A stretch of DNA of 64,000 nucleotides from an uncultured Anaerobiospirillum sp. GTDB lineage: Bacteria > Pseudomonadota > Gammaproteobacteria > Enterobacterales > Succinivibrionaceae. The translations under genes and the position numbers were made by a program. A model generated the notes under the pieces. That model ran no database searches and was not told the origin of the DNA. It worked only from the letters and a program-made list of their open reading frames with translations. Location: assembly GCA_944389615.1 (NCBI GenBank), contig CALXNA010000011.1, positions 21,384 to 85,383 of the forward strand. Reading direction: 5' to 3'. This document shows, piece by piece, positions 36,352 to 46,498 of the stretch (position 1 is its first letter; every line of letters starts with the position of its first letter).

Positions 36352-37734
36352 ATGGCTGACAATGATGCAACGACGCCGCGTGTGGCGGAGGAGTGCGCTG
36401 CGCGCGCGCAGAGCGCGGCTAGCGCGGCAAGCGCAGAGTGCGCGGAGCGGGCGTCTGAGCAGAGCGCTCAGACCACGACGCGCTCGGTGTGGCGCGAGAT
36501 TTGGTCGAAGCGCATGGGCATTTGTGTGGTCACGGGCTTTGCCTCGGGTATGCCGCTTTTCGTGCTGATCAACCTGCTTGCGGCCTATTTGCGCAAGGAA
36601 GGCCTTGACCTCAAGGTCATCGGCGTCTTCTCCTTGATGACCATGCCCTATACGTGGAAGTTTGTCTGGGCGCCCTTGGTCGACCGCTATCAGATTTTCC
36701 ACCTCGGGCGGCGTAAAGATTGGATCTTGCTCTCGCAGCTCGTGCTCATCATATCCATTGCGGCGCTGGGCTGGTACTCGCCGCAGGAGCATATCGGTAT
36801 CATTGCGACTTTGGCGCTGGTGGTGGCCTTTGCCTCCGCGACCCAAGACATTGTCCTTGATGCCTATCGGCGTGAGTTTTTGCCCACCTATGAGCTCGGC
36901 CTTGGTAACGCCATCTTCGTCAACGCCTATCGCGTGGCGGGCTTAGTGCCGGGCGGCATCTCGCTCATATTGGCTGACTTCGTCTCTTGGAGCGTCGTCT
37001 TTACCTTTACCGCAGCTTGCTTGGTGCCATGCCTTGTGCTCACCATCTTCCTGCGCGAAGAGGAGGTGAGCCATGCCCCACGTTCGCTCAAAGCGGCGGT
37101 GGTCGAGCCCTTTGCCGAGTTTATCGGGCGCCGCGGCGTCAAGGCGGCGCTCTTTACCGTGTGCTTTGTCTTCTTGTACAAGATTGGCGATAGCATGGCC
37201 TTGGCCTTGGCCACGCCGTTTTACCTCGACTTGGGCTATGACCTGACCACGATCGGCATTGTTGCTAAGAACGTGGGCCTGTGGTCGACTGTCGTGGGCG
37301 GGCTGCTCGGCGGCGTCTTTATGCTCAAGCTCGGCATCAACCGCGCGCTTTGGATCTTCGGTCTCATTCAGCTCGTCACTATCTTAGGCTTCTATCTCTT
37401 AGCCCACCTCGGGCAGAGCGGGACGCCCTCGGTCTGGATTTTGGCCTTCGTGTTGATCGGCGAGTACGGCGGTGGCGGTTTGGGCACGGCGGCCTTTGTC
37501 GCCTTCCTTGCCAAGGAAACCAATCCGGCCTATACCGCGACGCAGTTGGCGCTGCTCACCAGCTTCTCGGCCATCCCGCGCACCTTCTGCAATGCCACCA
37601 CCGGCTACTTGGTCGAAGGCCTCGGCTGGGAAAATTTCTTCTTGTTCTGCACCGCTTTAGCGCTGCCGGGTATGCTCTTGCTCTTTAAAGTGGCACCATG
37701 GTCCAGCGCAGAGCAAGCGCCTGCGCGCTCTTAA
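36352..37734 (+). CDS. ampG: AmpG-like muropeptide permease (MFS)
   Basis: Inner-membrane major-facilitator transporter importing GlcNAc-1,6-anhydroMurNAc peptides for cell-wall recycling. The 460-residue protein shows 12 hydrophobic segments and AmpG-type residues GFASGMPLFVLINLLAAYLR, MTMPYTWKFVWAPLVDRY and SATQDIVLDAYRRE. The first 45 residues are an Ala/Ser/Glu-rich cytoplasmic extension that E. coli AmpG lacks. The product would take up the anhydro-muropeptides made by the Slt protein encoded at 7783. Confidence 0.9.
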   Translation: MADNDATTPRVAEECAARAQSAASAASAECAERASEQSAQTTTRSVWREIWSKRMGICVVTGFASGMPLFVLINLLAAYLRKEGLDLKVIGVFSLMTMPYTWKFVWAPLVDRYQIFHLGRRKDWILLSQLVLIISIAALGWYSPQEHIGIIATLALVVAFASATQDIVLDAYRREFLPTYELGLGNAIFVNAYRVAGLVPGGISLILADFVSWSVVFTFTAACLVPCLVLTIFLREEEVSHAPRSLKAAVVEPFAEFIGRRGVKAALFTVCFVFLYKIGDSMALALATPFYLDLGYDLTTIGIVAKNVGLWSTVVGGLLGGVFMLKLGINRALWIFGLIQLVTILGFYLLAHLGQSGTPSVWILAFVLIGEYGGGGLGTAAFVAFLAKETNPAYTATQLALLTSFSAIPRTFCNATTGYLVEGLGWENFFLFCTALALPGMLLLFKVAPWSSAEQAPARS

Positions 37735-37887
37735 TCCTGCCGTTCTGGTTAAAAAGACAAGTTAGGCCTTTTTGTCTGTAACTTGGGGCGGGCGCCGCCT
37801 ATGATGGGCACAGAACCGAGCGCTGCCCTGTGCGGCAGGCAGGCATCGCCCCACGAGAGCACCGGGCGGCGCACGTAAGGAGCCAGT

Positions 37888-39150
37888 ATGCATACCATGT
37901 CGTGGAAGGCCAAGCTTTGGACCTATACGGTCTGCATCTTTTTTACCTCCGGCAGCTACACCATGTGCATCCCGTTTTTGCCGGTGTACTTGCTCGAATT
38001 GGGGGCGCCCGAAGAGAGCATTGAGGTGTGGTCGGCCTTAGTCTTCTCCTCGTGCTTTTTGATCGCGGGGATCATGGCGCCGGTCTGGGGCAAGATCTCC
38101 GATACCCGCGGCAAAAAGAGCATGGCGCTGCGCGCGGCGGTGCTTTTGGCGTTGTGCTACACCTTAGGCGGTTTGGTCACGGCGCCGATTCAGCTCCTCG
38201 GCGTACGCATCCTGCAGGGATTTGCCAATGGCTATCTACCGGTCATCATGTCGATTGTCTCGGAGGATAGCCCCAAGGAGAAGCTCGGCACCTCGATGAG
38301 CTTTATCCAGTCAGCGCAGCTGGTGGGCACGGTCAGCGGCCCGCTCTTAGGCGGCTCTTTAGCCCACATCTTTGGCTATCGCGCTTCGTTTATCATCGCC
38401 GGGTGCTGTCTGACCTTGGTGGTCTTTATCACCTACTTAGTGCCGGGTACCAAGAAGGCGGTGGCCGCTGTGACTAAGGCTGCGCCTCAGACCAGCATCA
38501 TCGCTGACCTCAAGTACTGCTTTACCAATCCTATTGTGCGCGAGCTTTTGATCGCCGGTGCCATCTTCTCGATGGTGATGCTCGCCATTCAGCCACTCTT
38601 ATCGCTCTATGTGGCGCAGCTCATCGGCGGCTATGCTGACGTGGCCTTCTACGCCGGTCTTGCCTGCTCGCTGCCGCCGCTCATCGGCGCCTTTACCTCG
38701 CCCATGTGGGGCTATTTAGGGCAGCGCCGCGGCTATTACCGGGTGATTGCGGTCACCACTATGGGCGCCGGTATCTTCCTTGCGGTGCAGTCGCTCGCGC
38801 CGAGCTATTGGATCTTGATGATCATGTCGGCCTTGATGGGCCTGTTCATCGTCGGCTTTAACCCGGCGCTGTGCGCCTCCATCACCTTGGCCACGCCCGA
38901 TGACTTCAAGGGCCGCGCCTTCGGCGCTCTGACTATGGCCGGACAATTGGGCTGCATGGTCGGACCGTTCCTTGGGGCATTGGTCTCAAGCAGCCTTGAG
39001 ATGCGCTACCAATTCACGGTCTCAGGTTCCGTCTTGATCCTGCTCAGCCTCTACTTTGGCTATCGCTTTGTCGCGCTGCGGCGCGCCAAGCGCCGTGGCA
39101 CCCTGCGCGCCTTAACCGAAGACAGTGCCGAGGGCCTTGATGACAAGTAG
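37888..39150 (+). CDS. MdtG-like multidrug efflux MFS transporter
   Basis: A 420-residue, 12-helix major-facilitator exporter. It resembles E. coli MdtG in the first helix (GSYTMCIPFLPVYLLELG), the helix 2-3 loop (GKISDTRGKKSMALRAA) and the centre (LLSLYVAQLIGGYADVAFYAG). Drug or other substrate is not predictable. AAGGAG lies six bases before ATG 37888. It appears to be a single-gene unit: a spacer with its own -10-like TATGAT (37800) is upstream, and an inverted repeat with T tract follows. Confidence 0.82.
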   Translation: MHTMSWKAKLWTYTVCIFFTSGSYTMCIPFLPVYLLELGAPEESIEVWSALVFSSCFLIAGIMAPVWGKISDTRGKKSMALRAAVLLALCYTLGGLVTAPIQLLGVRILQGFANGYLPVIMSIVSEDSPKEKLGTSMSFIQSAQLVGTVSGPLLGGSLAHIFGYRASFIIAGCCLTLVVFITYLVPGTKKAVAAVTKAAPQTSIIADLKYCFTNPIVRELLIAGAIFSMVMLAIQPLLSLYVAQLIGGYADVAFYAGLACSLPPLIGAFTSPMWGYLGQRRGYYRVIAVTTMGAGIFLAVQSLAPSYWILMIMSALMGLFIVGFNPALCASITLATPDDFKGRAFGALTMAGQLGCMVGPFLGALVSSSLEMRYQFTVSGSVLILLSLYFGYRFVALRRAKRRGTLRALTEDSAEGLDDK

Positions 39151-39170
39151 GCGTAGGCCTTAGGCGGGGC

Positions 39171-39258
39171 GCCGCTGGGCTTGAGCGCTGCCGGGGTAGT
39201 GACCAAGGTGGAGCGCCGCCGGGCTTGAGCGCTGCCGGGGTAGTGACCAAGGCGGAGC
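39171..39258. repeat. 44-bp tandem duplication
   Basis: Two 44-base units (39171-39214 and 39215-39258), differing at only two positions and sharing GGGCTTGAGCGCTGCCGGGG and TAGTGACCAAGG. They begin about 20 bases after the MdtG-like gene. Confidence 0.85.
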
Positions 39259-39362
39259 GCCTAGGGTGAAGCGCCAAGAGCGCAGCGCCCCATTTGAGGG
39301 CAGGTGCTGCAGCGCAGGGTGCGCGGAGCTAACAGGGGCCTGCGCGTCGCCGCCGTGGGCAT

Positions 39363-39445
39363 AAAAAAGGGATGGATGAGAGCGCGTGGCGAGGGTGGGC
39401 GCAGGGGCGCGCAGACGCCGTCGCAAGCTGCCTTTACCCTTTTTT
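39363..39445. terminator. Inverted repeat with A and T tracts after the MFS gene
   Basis: AAAAAAGGG (39363-39371) and CCCTTTTTT (39437-39445) are complementary and enclose a GC-rich segment that can fold further. The A/T tracts would give U-rich tails on either strand, so it could terminate in both directions. The long loop makes this uncertain. Confidence 0.35.
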
Positions 39446-39627
39446 CTAGTTAGCTCACAATCGCGTGAAGCGGGCGCGCGCGGACATATGGGGCCTAGGT
39501 GTTTTGTGCTAAAATCCCCCAATTGATGCCTACCTGAAAAGGGGTGGTGGGTACCTTTTGCACTCTTTTCACCACGCGCAGTTGAGCCAAGACCGAGCTA
39601 GGTTGCGGGTCACTGCCCTGCGTCTTA

Positions 39628-39691
39628 GACAACCTGGGCTAGGTTGTCGTGCTAAGTTTTTTGTTGAGCGTTGCTCAGCCAAGAACTTAGC
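39628..39691. ncRNA. Candidate structured RNA element
   Basis: Hairpin GACAACCT / AGGTTGTC with a five-base loop is followed three bases later by GCTAAGTT ... AACTTAGC (39651-39658 / 39684-39691), which encloses TGAGC-GTT-GCTCA. Five or more independent perfect stems in a short gene-free stretch are unlikely by chance, but no known RNA family was recognised. Confidence 0.3.
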
Positions 39692-40160
39692 AAGACAACG
39701 GTAGCTACTGGTGGCTCTTAATGTCAGATTATCAGTCACCGCTGCTCTGCCCTGTGGCGCAAAAGCCGCTCTCACTTCTCTCCTCGTTGCATCTCCCTTT
39801 GTGACTTATGTACGGTAATCCCTTTAGGAGGATGGACTTGGCCTGCTCCTACCGTGGCAGCAGTCTCATGGGCGGTGGCGTCAGAGGTGAGCGGTCACGG
39901 AGTGCAGGGTGTAGCGGTACTCATGTTTTTTTTTGAGTTTTGTGGCCAGCCACACAGCACCTGAGCTGCAGCTATGCTGTCATAACGGCAGCTAGTGCTC
40001 AGGGGCGCCGAAGGCAGCTTCGGCCGGTGGGGCGGGCTGAGCTACCGAGCTCAGCTCGACTTGCCTGCGGTGGGCCATGGAGTGAAAGCAAAAGGTATGC
40101 GGTGCGCTTCCTTAAGCTTTAGGACGTAAGAGTGAGGCACGGCGTACTGGCCGTGCGCCA

Positions 40161-40172
40161 GTAAACGTTTAC
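40161..40172. promoter_or_regulatory. Perfect LacI-type palindrome upstream of nqrA
   Basis: GTAAACGTTTAC is a perfect 12-base palindrome. It extends to CGCC / GGCG on both sides across a single mismatch, giving about 22 bases of symmetry. It matches the half-sites of LacI/GalR-family operators (TGTAAnCG...). It lies about 215 bases before nqrA. No cognate regulator is encoded in the window. Confidence 0.45.
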
Positions 40173-40386
40173 GGCGGTAGCGGCCAAAGCGGTTGGTGAC
40201 AGCCGCCTCGGCTCGTAACGGCGGGCTCGTACCGCAGGTGGTGGCAAAGACCACAGCCTAAGGTAACGGCCGCAGCGCGTGCGTAACGCTTGCGTCTTGA
40301 CTTGAGGCTTCTGCAGCATCCCTGATCCAGGTTAGCAGAACACATATGTGGAGCCGTGGCTCCGTATAAGTTTATTGGAACCGCCT

Positions 40387-41739
40387 ATGATTAACATCAA
40401 AAAAGGATTGGATCTGCCTATCAGCGGCCAACCTGTACAGACCATAGGCACAGGTCCAGAGGTAAAGCATGTTGCCTTGTTAGGCAGCGATTACCCTGGC
40501 TTGCGCCCTTCGATGTCTGTAGAGGTGGGTGATGCCGTTAAGAAAGGCCAGGTACTGTTCGAGGACAAAAAGAACCCAGGTCCACGCTTTACCGCTCCGG
40601 CCTCGGGTACTGTGGTTGCCATCAACCGCGGTGCACGTCGTGCTTTCCAATCGATTGTCATCGAAGTTGATCCTGCCCAGGCTGGTGTGGCCTTCACCAA
40701 GACCCCAGCTGATAAGTTAGGCGAGTTGAGCGCCGAGGCCGTTAAGGCTGAGCTCAATGAGTCGGGCATGTTCACCGCTTTCCGTACCCGTCCTTTTGAC
40801 AAGGTACCACACCTTGAGAGCATGCCACATTCGATCTTCGTCACCGCTATGGATACCAATCCTTTAGCTGTCGACCCGAAGATCGTGATTGCTAAAGAGC
40901 GCGATGCTTTCGTTAATGGCTTGATGGTTTTAAGCCGCTTAGGCGTTACCGTCTACGTCTGCCACGATGACAAGTCCATTCCACTGTGCTCTGCTCCTAA
41001 TGTCCAAGAAGAGATGTTCACCGGCCCACACCCAGCAGGTCTGCCGGGCACCCACATCCACTTATTAGACCCAGTCTCCGAGAACAAGACCGTTTGGCAC
41101 ATCGGCTACCAAGACGTGATCGCCATTGGTCACCTCTTCGTTGAGGGCGAGTACTACAACAAGCGCTACATCGCCATCGGCGGTCCAAACGCCAAGGAGC
41201 CACGCGTAGTTGAGACGCTGCAAGGCGCTTCGGTCGCTGAGCTGACGCAAGATGAGATCATCCCATCGGAGTATGGCGTACGTGTTATCGCAGGTTCGGT
41301 GCTGTGGGGCAATAATGCGGTCGGCCCTTGGGCTTACTTAGGCCGTCACCACCTGCAGATCTCCTTGCTTGAAGAAGGCAAGATGCACGACTTCGTGCTC
41401 AAGAGCTGGCTGGGCCTTGGCCTCAAGCGCCACTCGGCTTCGGCGGCCTTTGCCTCGCACTTCATCAAGCCTGCTGAGTACACCTTCAACACTGCTTTAA
41501 ACGGCGGTGCCCGCCCAATGGTTCCAATTGGCTTGTACGAGAAGGTAGTTCCACTTGATATGGAGCCAACCATGCTCCTGCGCGCCATTGAAATCAATGA
41601 CGTCGATCAAGCTAAGCTCTTAGGCTGTTTAGAGCTGTCTGAGGAAGATGTCGCGTTATGCACCTACGTCTGCCCAGGCAAGACTGATTACGGTCAGCTC
41701 TTACGTCGCAGCTTAACTAAGATTGAGCTGGAGGGTTAA
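40387..41739 (+). CDS. nqrA: Na+-translocating NADH:quinone reductase subunit A
   Basis: Peripheral cytoplasmic subunit of the sodium-pumping NADH:quinone oxidoreductase, implicated in quinone binding. 450 residues, starting MINIKKGLDLPISG as in other NqrA proteins; the frame is open 13 codons further upstream but without homologous residues. First gene of a complete, tightly packed nqrABCDEF operon in the usual order. The gene-free region with an operator-like palindrome in front is the probable control region. Confidence 0.96.
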   Translation: MINIKKGLDLPISGQPVQTIGTGPEVKHVALLGSDYPGLRPSMSVEVGDAVKKGQVLFEDKKNPGPRFTAPASGTVVAINRGARRAFQSIVIEVDPAQAGVAFTKTPADKLGELSAEAVKAELNESGMFTAFRTRPFDKVPHLESMPHSIFVTAMDTNPLAVDPKIVIAKERDAFVNGLMVLSRLGVTVYVCHDDKSIPLCSAPNVQEEMFTGPHPAGLPGTHIHLLDPVSENKTVWHIGYQDVIAIGHLFVEGEYYNKRYIAIGGPNAKEPRVVETLQGASVAELTQDEIIPSEYGVRVIAGSVLWGNNAVGPWAYLGRHHLQISLLEEGKMHDFVLKSWLGLGLKRHSASAAFASHFIKPAEYTFNTALNGGARPMVPIGLYEKVVPLDMEPTMLLRAIEINDVDQAKLLGCLELSEEDVALCTYVCPGKTDYGQLLRRSLTKIELEG

Positions 41740-41742
41740 ACC

Positions 41743-42987
41743 GTGCTGTTAGAACTCTTTAAAAAGTTAGAGCCGATGTTCGAGAAGGATGGCCTCTTAG
41801 CGAAGCTCTATCCGCTCTACGAAGGTGCTTTCACTTTATTCTTCTCCTCGGGCAAGGTTACCACCGGCAATACTCACGTGCGCGATTACATCGACTTAAA
41901 GCGCATCATGATTATTGTCTACTTTGCCGTATTCCCAACCATGATTTGGGGTTGGTACAACGTCGGTGCCCAGACCGTCGCCGCGATCGCCAGCATGGCT
42001 AACGGTGCGGAGATTGCCTCCTTTGACTATGCCTTGTTCAGCATGGACTACCACTTCGCGTTAGTTCAGCTCTTAGGCGGTTCCTTGGGGACTGATGCAG
42101 GCCTCTACAGCAAGCTCTTGATTGGCCTTGTGCACTTCCTGCCGATCTACATCGTCGTCTTCGTCGTCGGTGCTTTCTGGGAAGTCCTGTTCTGCATCGT
42201 CCGCAAGCACGAGATCAATGAGGGTTTCTTTGTTACCTCCATCCTCTTTGCCCTGATCGTTCCACCATCGATCCCACTGTGGCAGGCTGCCTTAGGCATC
42301 TCCTTCGGTGTTGTGATCGCCAAGGAGCTGTTCGGCGGTACTGGTCGTAACTTCATGAACCCAGCCTTAGCAGGCCGTGCCTTCTTGTTCTTTGCCTACC
42401 CGGCCTCGATCTCCGGTACCGATTGCTGGGTACCAGTTGATGGCTTCTCGGGCGCTACTCCATTAGCTCAATGGATGGAAGGCGGCGAGGCTGCTTTAGT
42501 CAACGCCTTAGGTGAGAAGATCACTTGGTTTGATGCCTTCTTAGGCAACATCCCAGGCTGCATCGGTGAAGGCTCCACCCTGATGATCTTAGTTGGTGCT
42601 GCCATCATCTTAGTCATGGGTATTGCCTCGTGGCGCATCATGGTTGGTATCTTAGTCGGTGCCTTCCTGTGCTCTTCGCTCTTCAATGCCATCGGCTCTG
42701 ACACCAACAACATGTTCTCGATGACCTTCATCTGGCACATCGTGTTAGGTGGTTTTGCTTTTGGTGCTGTCTTTATGGCTACCGATCCAGTGTCTTCGGC
42801 CTTTACCAACAACGGTAAGTGGTGCTTTGGCATTCTGATTGGTGTCATGGTTGTGTTAATCCGTGTGGTCAACCCAGCCTACCCAGAAGGCATGATGCTC
42901 GCCATCTTGTTCGCTAACTGCTGGGCTCCTCTGTTTGACTACATGGCAACCAACCGCAATATCAAGAGGAGACTTGGCCGTGCTTAA
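41743..42987 (+). CDS. nqrB: Na+-translocating NADH:quinone reductase subunit B
   Basis: Integral membrane subunit forming the main sodium path, with covalently bound FMN and riboflavin. 414 residues with about ten hydrophobic helices. The flavinylation motif SGAT is at about 236-239, with acceptor Thr239 (Thr236 in Vibrio cholerae). It starts with GTG 41743, three bases after nqrA, with GGAGGG upstream, and overlaps nqrC by eight bases. This overlap favours translational coupling. Confidence 0.96.
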   Translation: MLLELFKKLEPMFEKDGLLAKLYPLYEGAFTLFFSSGKVTTGNTHVRDYIDLKRIMIIVYFAVFPTMIWGWYNVGAQTVAAIASMANGAEIASFDYALFSMDYHFALVQLLGGSLGTDAGLYSKLLIGLVHFLPIYIVVFVVGAFWEVLFCIVRKHEINEGFFVTSILFALIVPPSIPLWQAALGISFGVVIAKELFGGTGRNFMNPALAGRAFLFFAYPASISGTDCWVPVDGFSGATPLAQWMEGGEAALVNALGEKITWFDAFLGNIPGCIGEGSTLMILVGAAIILVMGIASWRIMVGILVGAFLCSSLFNAIGSDTNNMFSMTFIWHIVLGGFAFGAVFMATDPVSSAFTNNGKWCFGILIGVMVVLIRVVNPAYPEGMMLAILFANCWAPLFDYMATNRNIKRRLGRA

Positions 42988-43765
42988 GTTCAATAAAGAC
43001 TCTGTATTTGGCACGTTCACTGTCATTATCGGTCTGTGCTTGGTCTGCTCGGTGTTGGTCTCCAGTGCCGTGGTCGCCTTAGGCCCATTCCAACAGGCTG
43101 CTATCAACAATGACCGCCAGGTAAACATCCTGAAGGTATCTGGCTATGACATTGAAGGTACGGTTGCTGATACCTTTAACGCCCACATCGAAGCTCGCTT
43201 AGTTGATCTGGACGCAGGCAAGTTCGTCGCCGACGTCACCTCCGAGCAGGCCCAGGCTTTCAACTTCCAATCCTTAGCCAAGGATCCTAACTACAACGTC
43301 GCCATCCCTGAAGACGTCGACTTCGCTAAGATGCGTGTTCGCACCAAGAACATGCCAGTTTACTTAGCCAAGAACGATAAGGGCGAGGTCGAGCGCTACA
43401 TCCTGCCATTCTACGGTCAGGCTCTGTGGTCGACCGTCTATGGCTATGTTGCAGTCGCTCCGGATGGCAACACCATCAAGGCTGTGACCTTCTACAGCCA
43501 CGGTGAGACCCCAGGCTTAGGTGGCGAGATCGATAACCCTCGTTGGCAGGCCTTATGGGTTGATAAGAAGATCTGGCGTGACGACGGTACCGCTGGCTTC
43601 GTGATCACCAAGAACGCCGACCACACGGGTGACGGCAAGGACTACGAGGTGGATGCCCTCTCGGGTGCTACCTTAACTAGTGTGGGCGTCAACAACGCTG
43701 CTCACTACTGGTTACAAGTAGCTTACAAGCCTTTCTTAGAGAACGTCCGCAAGGGGGAAATCTAA
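42980..43765 (+). CDS. nqrC: Na+-translocating NADH:quinone reductase subunit C
   Basis: Membrane-anchored subunit with one N-terminal helix (about 11-33) and a large periplasmic FMN domain. The flavinylation motif SGAT has acceptor Thr231 (Thr225 in Vibrio). 261 residues from GTG 42980, which has AGAGGAG eight bases before it and lies inside the end of nqrB. Covalent FMN is normally attached by ApbE, whose gene is not in this window. Confidence 0.96.
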   Translation: MLKFNKDSVFGTFTVIIGLCLVCSVLVSSAVVALGPFQQAAINNDRQVNILKVSGYDIEGTVADTFNAHIEARLVDLDAGKFVADVTSEQAQAFNFQSLAKDPNYNVAIPEDVDFAKMRVRTKNMPVYLAKNDKGEVERYILPFYGQALWSTVYGYVAVAPDGNTIKAVTFYSHGETPGLGGEIDNPRWQALWVDKKIWRDDGTAGFVITKNADHTGDGKDYEVDALSGATLTSVGVNNAAHYWLQVAYKPFLENVRKGEI

Positions 43766-44428
43766 ATGAGTGAAACTAAGGCTCCAACATGGAAGGAAGT
43801 CCTAGTTGACCCGCTCATCGCAAACAATCCTGTGATGGTGCAGGTTCTAGGTATCTGCTCTTCCTTGGCCGTGACGTCGTCGATGAAGACGGCCTTTGTC
43901 ATGGGCCTGTCAGTAACTTGCGTCTGCGGCTTCTCTAACTTAGCCGTGTCTTGGGTGCGCAACTACATTCCAAGCTCGGTACGTATCATTGCGCAGATGA
44001 CCATCATTGCCTCGCTGGTAATCTTGGTCGACCAGGTCTTAAAGGCCTTCGCCTACGACCTGTCCAAGCAACTGTCCGTGTACGTAGGTCTGATCATTAC
44101 CAACTGTATCGTTATGGGTCGTACCGAAGGCTTCGCCCTGAAGTATCCTCCGGTCACCTCCTTCTTTGACGGTATCGGTAATGGCCTCGGCTACATGCTG
44201 GTATTGTGCATCATCGCCACCATCCGTGAGCTCTTCGGCTCGGGTTCGTGGTTTGGCATTACCATCATGCAAACCATCAACAACGGCGGCTGGTACAACC
44301 CATGCGGCCTTTTGGTCATGCCACCTTCGGGCTTCTTCTTGATCGGTCTTTTGATCTGGTTAGTCAAGATCTACCGCAAGGACTTGATCGAGCAGCCTGA
44401 GTACGAGACCCACCGGGAGGATTACTAA
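43766..44428 (+). CDS. nqrD: Na+-translocating NADH:quinone reductase subunit D
   Basis: Six-helix membrane subunit, 220 residues, part of the NqrD/NqrE pair that coordinates an intramembrane iron-sulfur centre. A conserved Cys is seen in the short [17 protein letters not shown] helix end (VTCVCGF, near residue 50) and another in ITNCIVMGR (near 112). It begins directly after the nqrC stop, with AAGGGGG upstream. Its stop overlaps the nqrE start in TAATG. Confidence 0.96.
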   Translation: MSETKAPTWKEVLVDPLIANNPVMVQVLGICSSLAVTSSMKTAFVMGLSVTCVCGFSNLAVSWVRNYIPSSVRIIAQMTIIASLVILVDQVLKAFAYDLSKQLSVYVGLIITNCIVMGRTEGFALKYPPVTSFFDGIGNGLGYMLVLCIIATIRELFGSGSWFGITIMQTINNGGWYNPCGLLVMPPSGFFLIGLLIWLVKIYRKDLIEQPEYETHREDY

Positions 44429-45027
44429 TGTTAGAGCATTACCTCTCCTTATTGGTGAAGAGTATCTTCATCGAGAACATGGCATTAGCCTTCTTCTTGG
44501 GTATGTGTACCTTCTTGGCCGTATCCAAGAAGGTCTCCACCTCGATGGGCTTGGGCTTAGCCGTGGTCTTGGTACAGGTCTTAGCAGTACCTGTCAACAA
44601 TCTGGTCAACACCTATGTGTTAAAGGCTGACGCCTTAGTACCAGGCCTCGATCTCTCGTTCTTAAGCTTCATCACCTACATCGGTGTTATTGCTGCGATC
44701 GTGCAGATCTTGGAGATGTTCTTAGACAAGTTTGTACCGTCCCTGTACAGCGCCTTAGGTATCTTCTTACCTCTGATCACCGTAAACTGCGTTATCTTCG
44801 CTGGTGTATCCTTCATGGTACAACGCGAGTACACCTTCGCAGAATCGGTGGTCTACGCTTTCGGTTCGGGTGCATCATGGGCCTTAGCTATCGTCCTGTT
44901 AGCTGCTATTCGTGAGCGCTTAAAGTACTCCGATGCTCCTGCTGGTGTCCGCGGTCTGAGCTTAGTGTTCATCACCGCCGGTCTGATGGCCATTGGCTTC
45001 ATGTCCTTTTCCGGCATTCAGCTCTAA
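44428..45027 (+). CDS. nqrE: Na+-translocating NADH:quinone reductase subunit E
   Basis: Six-helix membrane subunit, 199 residues, sequence-related to NqrD and inserted in opposite orientation. Cysteines in [11 protein letters not shown] and TVNCVIFAG are at the positions expected for the shared iron-sulfur centre with NqrD. Start ATG 44428 overlaps the nqrD stop by one base, showing tight coupling. Confidence 0.96.
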   Translation: MLEHYLSLLVKSIFIENMALAFFLGMCTFLAVSKKVSTSMGLGLAVVLVQVLAVPVNNLVNTYVLKADALVPGLDLSFLSFITYIGVIAAIVQILEMFLDKFVPSLYSALGIFLPLITVNCVIFAGVSFMVQREYTFAESVVYAFGSGASWALAIVLLAAIRERLKYSDAPAGVRGLSLVFITAGLMAIGFMSFSGIQL

Positions 45028-45036
45028 GAGGTACGC

Positions 45037-46266
45037 ATGTTTACAATCGTCTCGGGCGTTTTGATGTTCGTGATTGGCGTTGCCATCTTAGTGGCATGCA
45101 TTCTCGTCGCAAAGCGCTTCTTAGTCAGTTCGGGCGACATCACCATTGGCATCAATGGCGATGACAAGCTCGCCTTCAAATGCCCAGCCGGCAATAAGCT
45201 GTTAAACAACTTATCCGACCGCGGTATCTTCGTTTCGTCCGCCTGCGGTGGCCGTGGTGCTTGCGGTCAGTGCAAGGTCAAGGTCGTCAAGGGTGGCGGC
45301 GACGTGCTGCCAATCGAGTACTCACACTTCAACAAGCGTCAGATCCGCGAAGGCTGGCGTTTAGCTTGCCAGGTCACGGTCAAAAACGACTGCGAGCTGG
45401 AGCTGCCTGCTGAGATCTTCGGCGTCAAGAAGTGGGAGTGCGAGGTTATCTCCAACAACAACGTCGCAACCTTCATCAAGGAGTTACGCCTGAAGGTACC
45501 TGAGGGTGAGGAAGTTCCATTCCGCGCCGGTGGTTACATTCAGATCGAGGCTCCAGCCCACACCGTCTACTACAAGGATTTTGATATCCCTGAGGAGTAC
45601 CGCCAGGACTGGGATCACTTCGGTCTGTTCGATCTGGTTTCCAAGGTCGATCACCCAACCATCCGTGCTTACTCGATGGCTAACTACCCAGATGAGAAGG
45701 GTCTCATTATGCTCAACGTGCGTATTGCGACCCCTCCTTTACGTCAGTTAAAGGAGCTGCCACCGGGCATCATGTCTTCGTACATCTGGAGCTTGAAGCC
45801 AGGCGACAAGGTCACCATCTCCGGCCCATTCGGCGAGTTCTTTGCTCGCGATACCGACAACGAGATGGTCTTCATCGGTGGTGGTGCCGGTATGGCTCCA
45901 ATGCGTTCGCACATCTTCGACCAGTTAAAGCGTCTCAACACCAAGCGCCGCATCTCCTTCTGGTATGGTGCTCGTTCCTTAAAGGAAGCTTTCTACGTCG
46001 ACGAGTTCAATCAGTTAGCCAAGGAGCATCCAAACTTCACTTGGACCTTAGCTTTATCTGATGCGCTGCCAGAGGATCATTGGACTGGTGCCACGGGCTT
46101 CATTCACAACGTTCTCTACGAGAACTACCTGAAGAATCACAAGGCTCCAGAAGACTGCGAGTTCTACATGTGCGGCCCGCCAATGATGACCAAGTCCTGC
46201 GTCAACATGTTGCATGACTTAGGCGTTGAAGACGAGAACATCCTGTTCGACAACTTCGGCGGCTAG
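45037..46266 (+). CDS. nqrF: Na+-translocating NADH:quinone reductase subunit F
   Basis: NADH dehydrogenase subunit through which electrons enter the pump. It has one N-terminal membrane helix, a 2Fe-2S ferredoxin domain with Cys70, Cys76, Cys79 and Cys111 (the same numbers as in Vibrio cholerae), an FAD domain (RAYSMANYP) and an NADH domain ([19 protein letters not shown]). 409 residues against 408 in Vibrio. GAGG precedes ATG 45037. Last gene of the operon; a GC hairpin follows. Confidence 0.97.
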   Translation: MFTIVSGVLMFVIGVAILVACILVAKRFLVSSGDITIGINGDDKLAFKCPAGNKLLNNLSDRGIFVSSACGGRGACGQCKVKVVKGGGDVLPIEYSHFNKRQIREGWRLACQVTVKNDCELELPAEIFGVKKWECEVISNNNVATFIKELRLKVPEGEEVPFRAGGYIQIEAPAHTVYYKDFDIPEEYRQDWDHFGLFDLVSKVDHPTIRAYSMANYPDEKGLIMLNVRIATPPLRQLKELPPGIMSSYIWSLKPGDKVTISGPFGEFFARDTDNEMVFIGGGAGMAPMRSHIFDQLKRLNTKRRISFWYGARSLKEAFYVDEFNQLAKEHPNFTWTLALSDALPEDHWTGATGFIHNVLYENYLKNHKAPEDCEFYMCGPPMMTKSCVNMLHDLGVEDENILFDNFGG

Positions 46267-46328
46267 AGCCTAGCGGCTCTGCGCGCGCCTGACAGCGCGC
46301 CGCCCCTGCGGGGCTCCCGCCCCGCCTT

Positions 46329-46379
46329 GCGCAGGCACAGCCTGCGCCCTCAGCCCCGTGGCCTCCCGGCCCCGGGGCT
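46329..46379 (+). terminator. Two hairpins after nqrF
   Basis: A perfect GCGCAGGC-ACA-GCCTGCGC stem (46329-46347) is followed by AGCCCCG / CGGGGCT (46352-46358 / 46373-46379). No T run follows directly. They separate the nqr operon from the convergent accessory region. Confidence 0.45.
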
Positions 46380-46498
46380 TCGTCGTCCTTGGCGCCGCGC
46401 AAATCTGCACCGGCGCCTGCCATTGTCGGGCGCGCCCGGACCGCCTTGTGCGCGCCACAAGGCGCGCAGGCTTAGTCCGGGCTTACAGGTAGTAGGGC

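Larger units (their letters stand above)
39151..40386. other. 1.2 kb gene-free, hairpin-rich region upstream of nqrA
   Basis: No convincing protein gene. The first 110 bases hold a 44-base tandem duplication. From about 39490 the base composition becomes more balanced than in other spacers and perfect hairpins follow one another: 39628-39648 (8-base arms), a nested pair at 39651-39691, 40008-40023, 40036-40055 and about 40135-40155. A perfect AGGAGG at 39827-39832 is followed directly by ATG, too close for normal initiation. A LacI-type palindrome lies at 40161. A long structured nqr leader or an unclassified non-coding RNA are both possible. It matches no rnpB, tmRNA, 6S or SRP RNA consensus that I recognise. 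Confidence 0.5.

Noticed and set aside
39833..39940. A 35-codon frame after a perfect AGGAGG
   Set aside because: The AGGAGG touches the ATG with no spacer, and the product has no recognisable feature and ends in a poly-T run. It is kept only as a note in the gene-free region.
39151..40386. Known large RNAs (RNase P RNA, tmRNA, 6S, SRP RNA)
   Set aside because: None of the conserved core sequences, such as the RNase P GAGGAAAGTC or the SRP GGAAGGAAGCA-type loop, is present.
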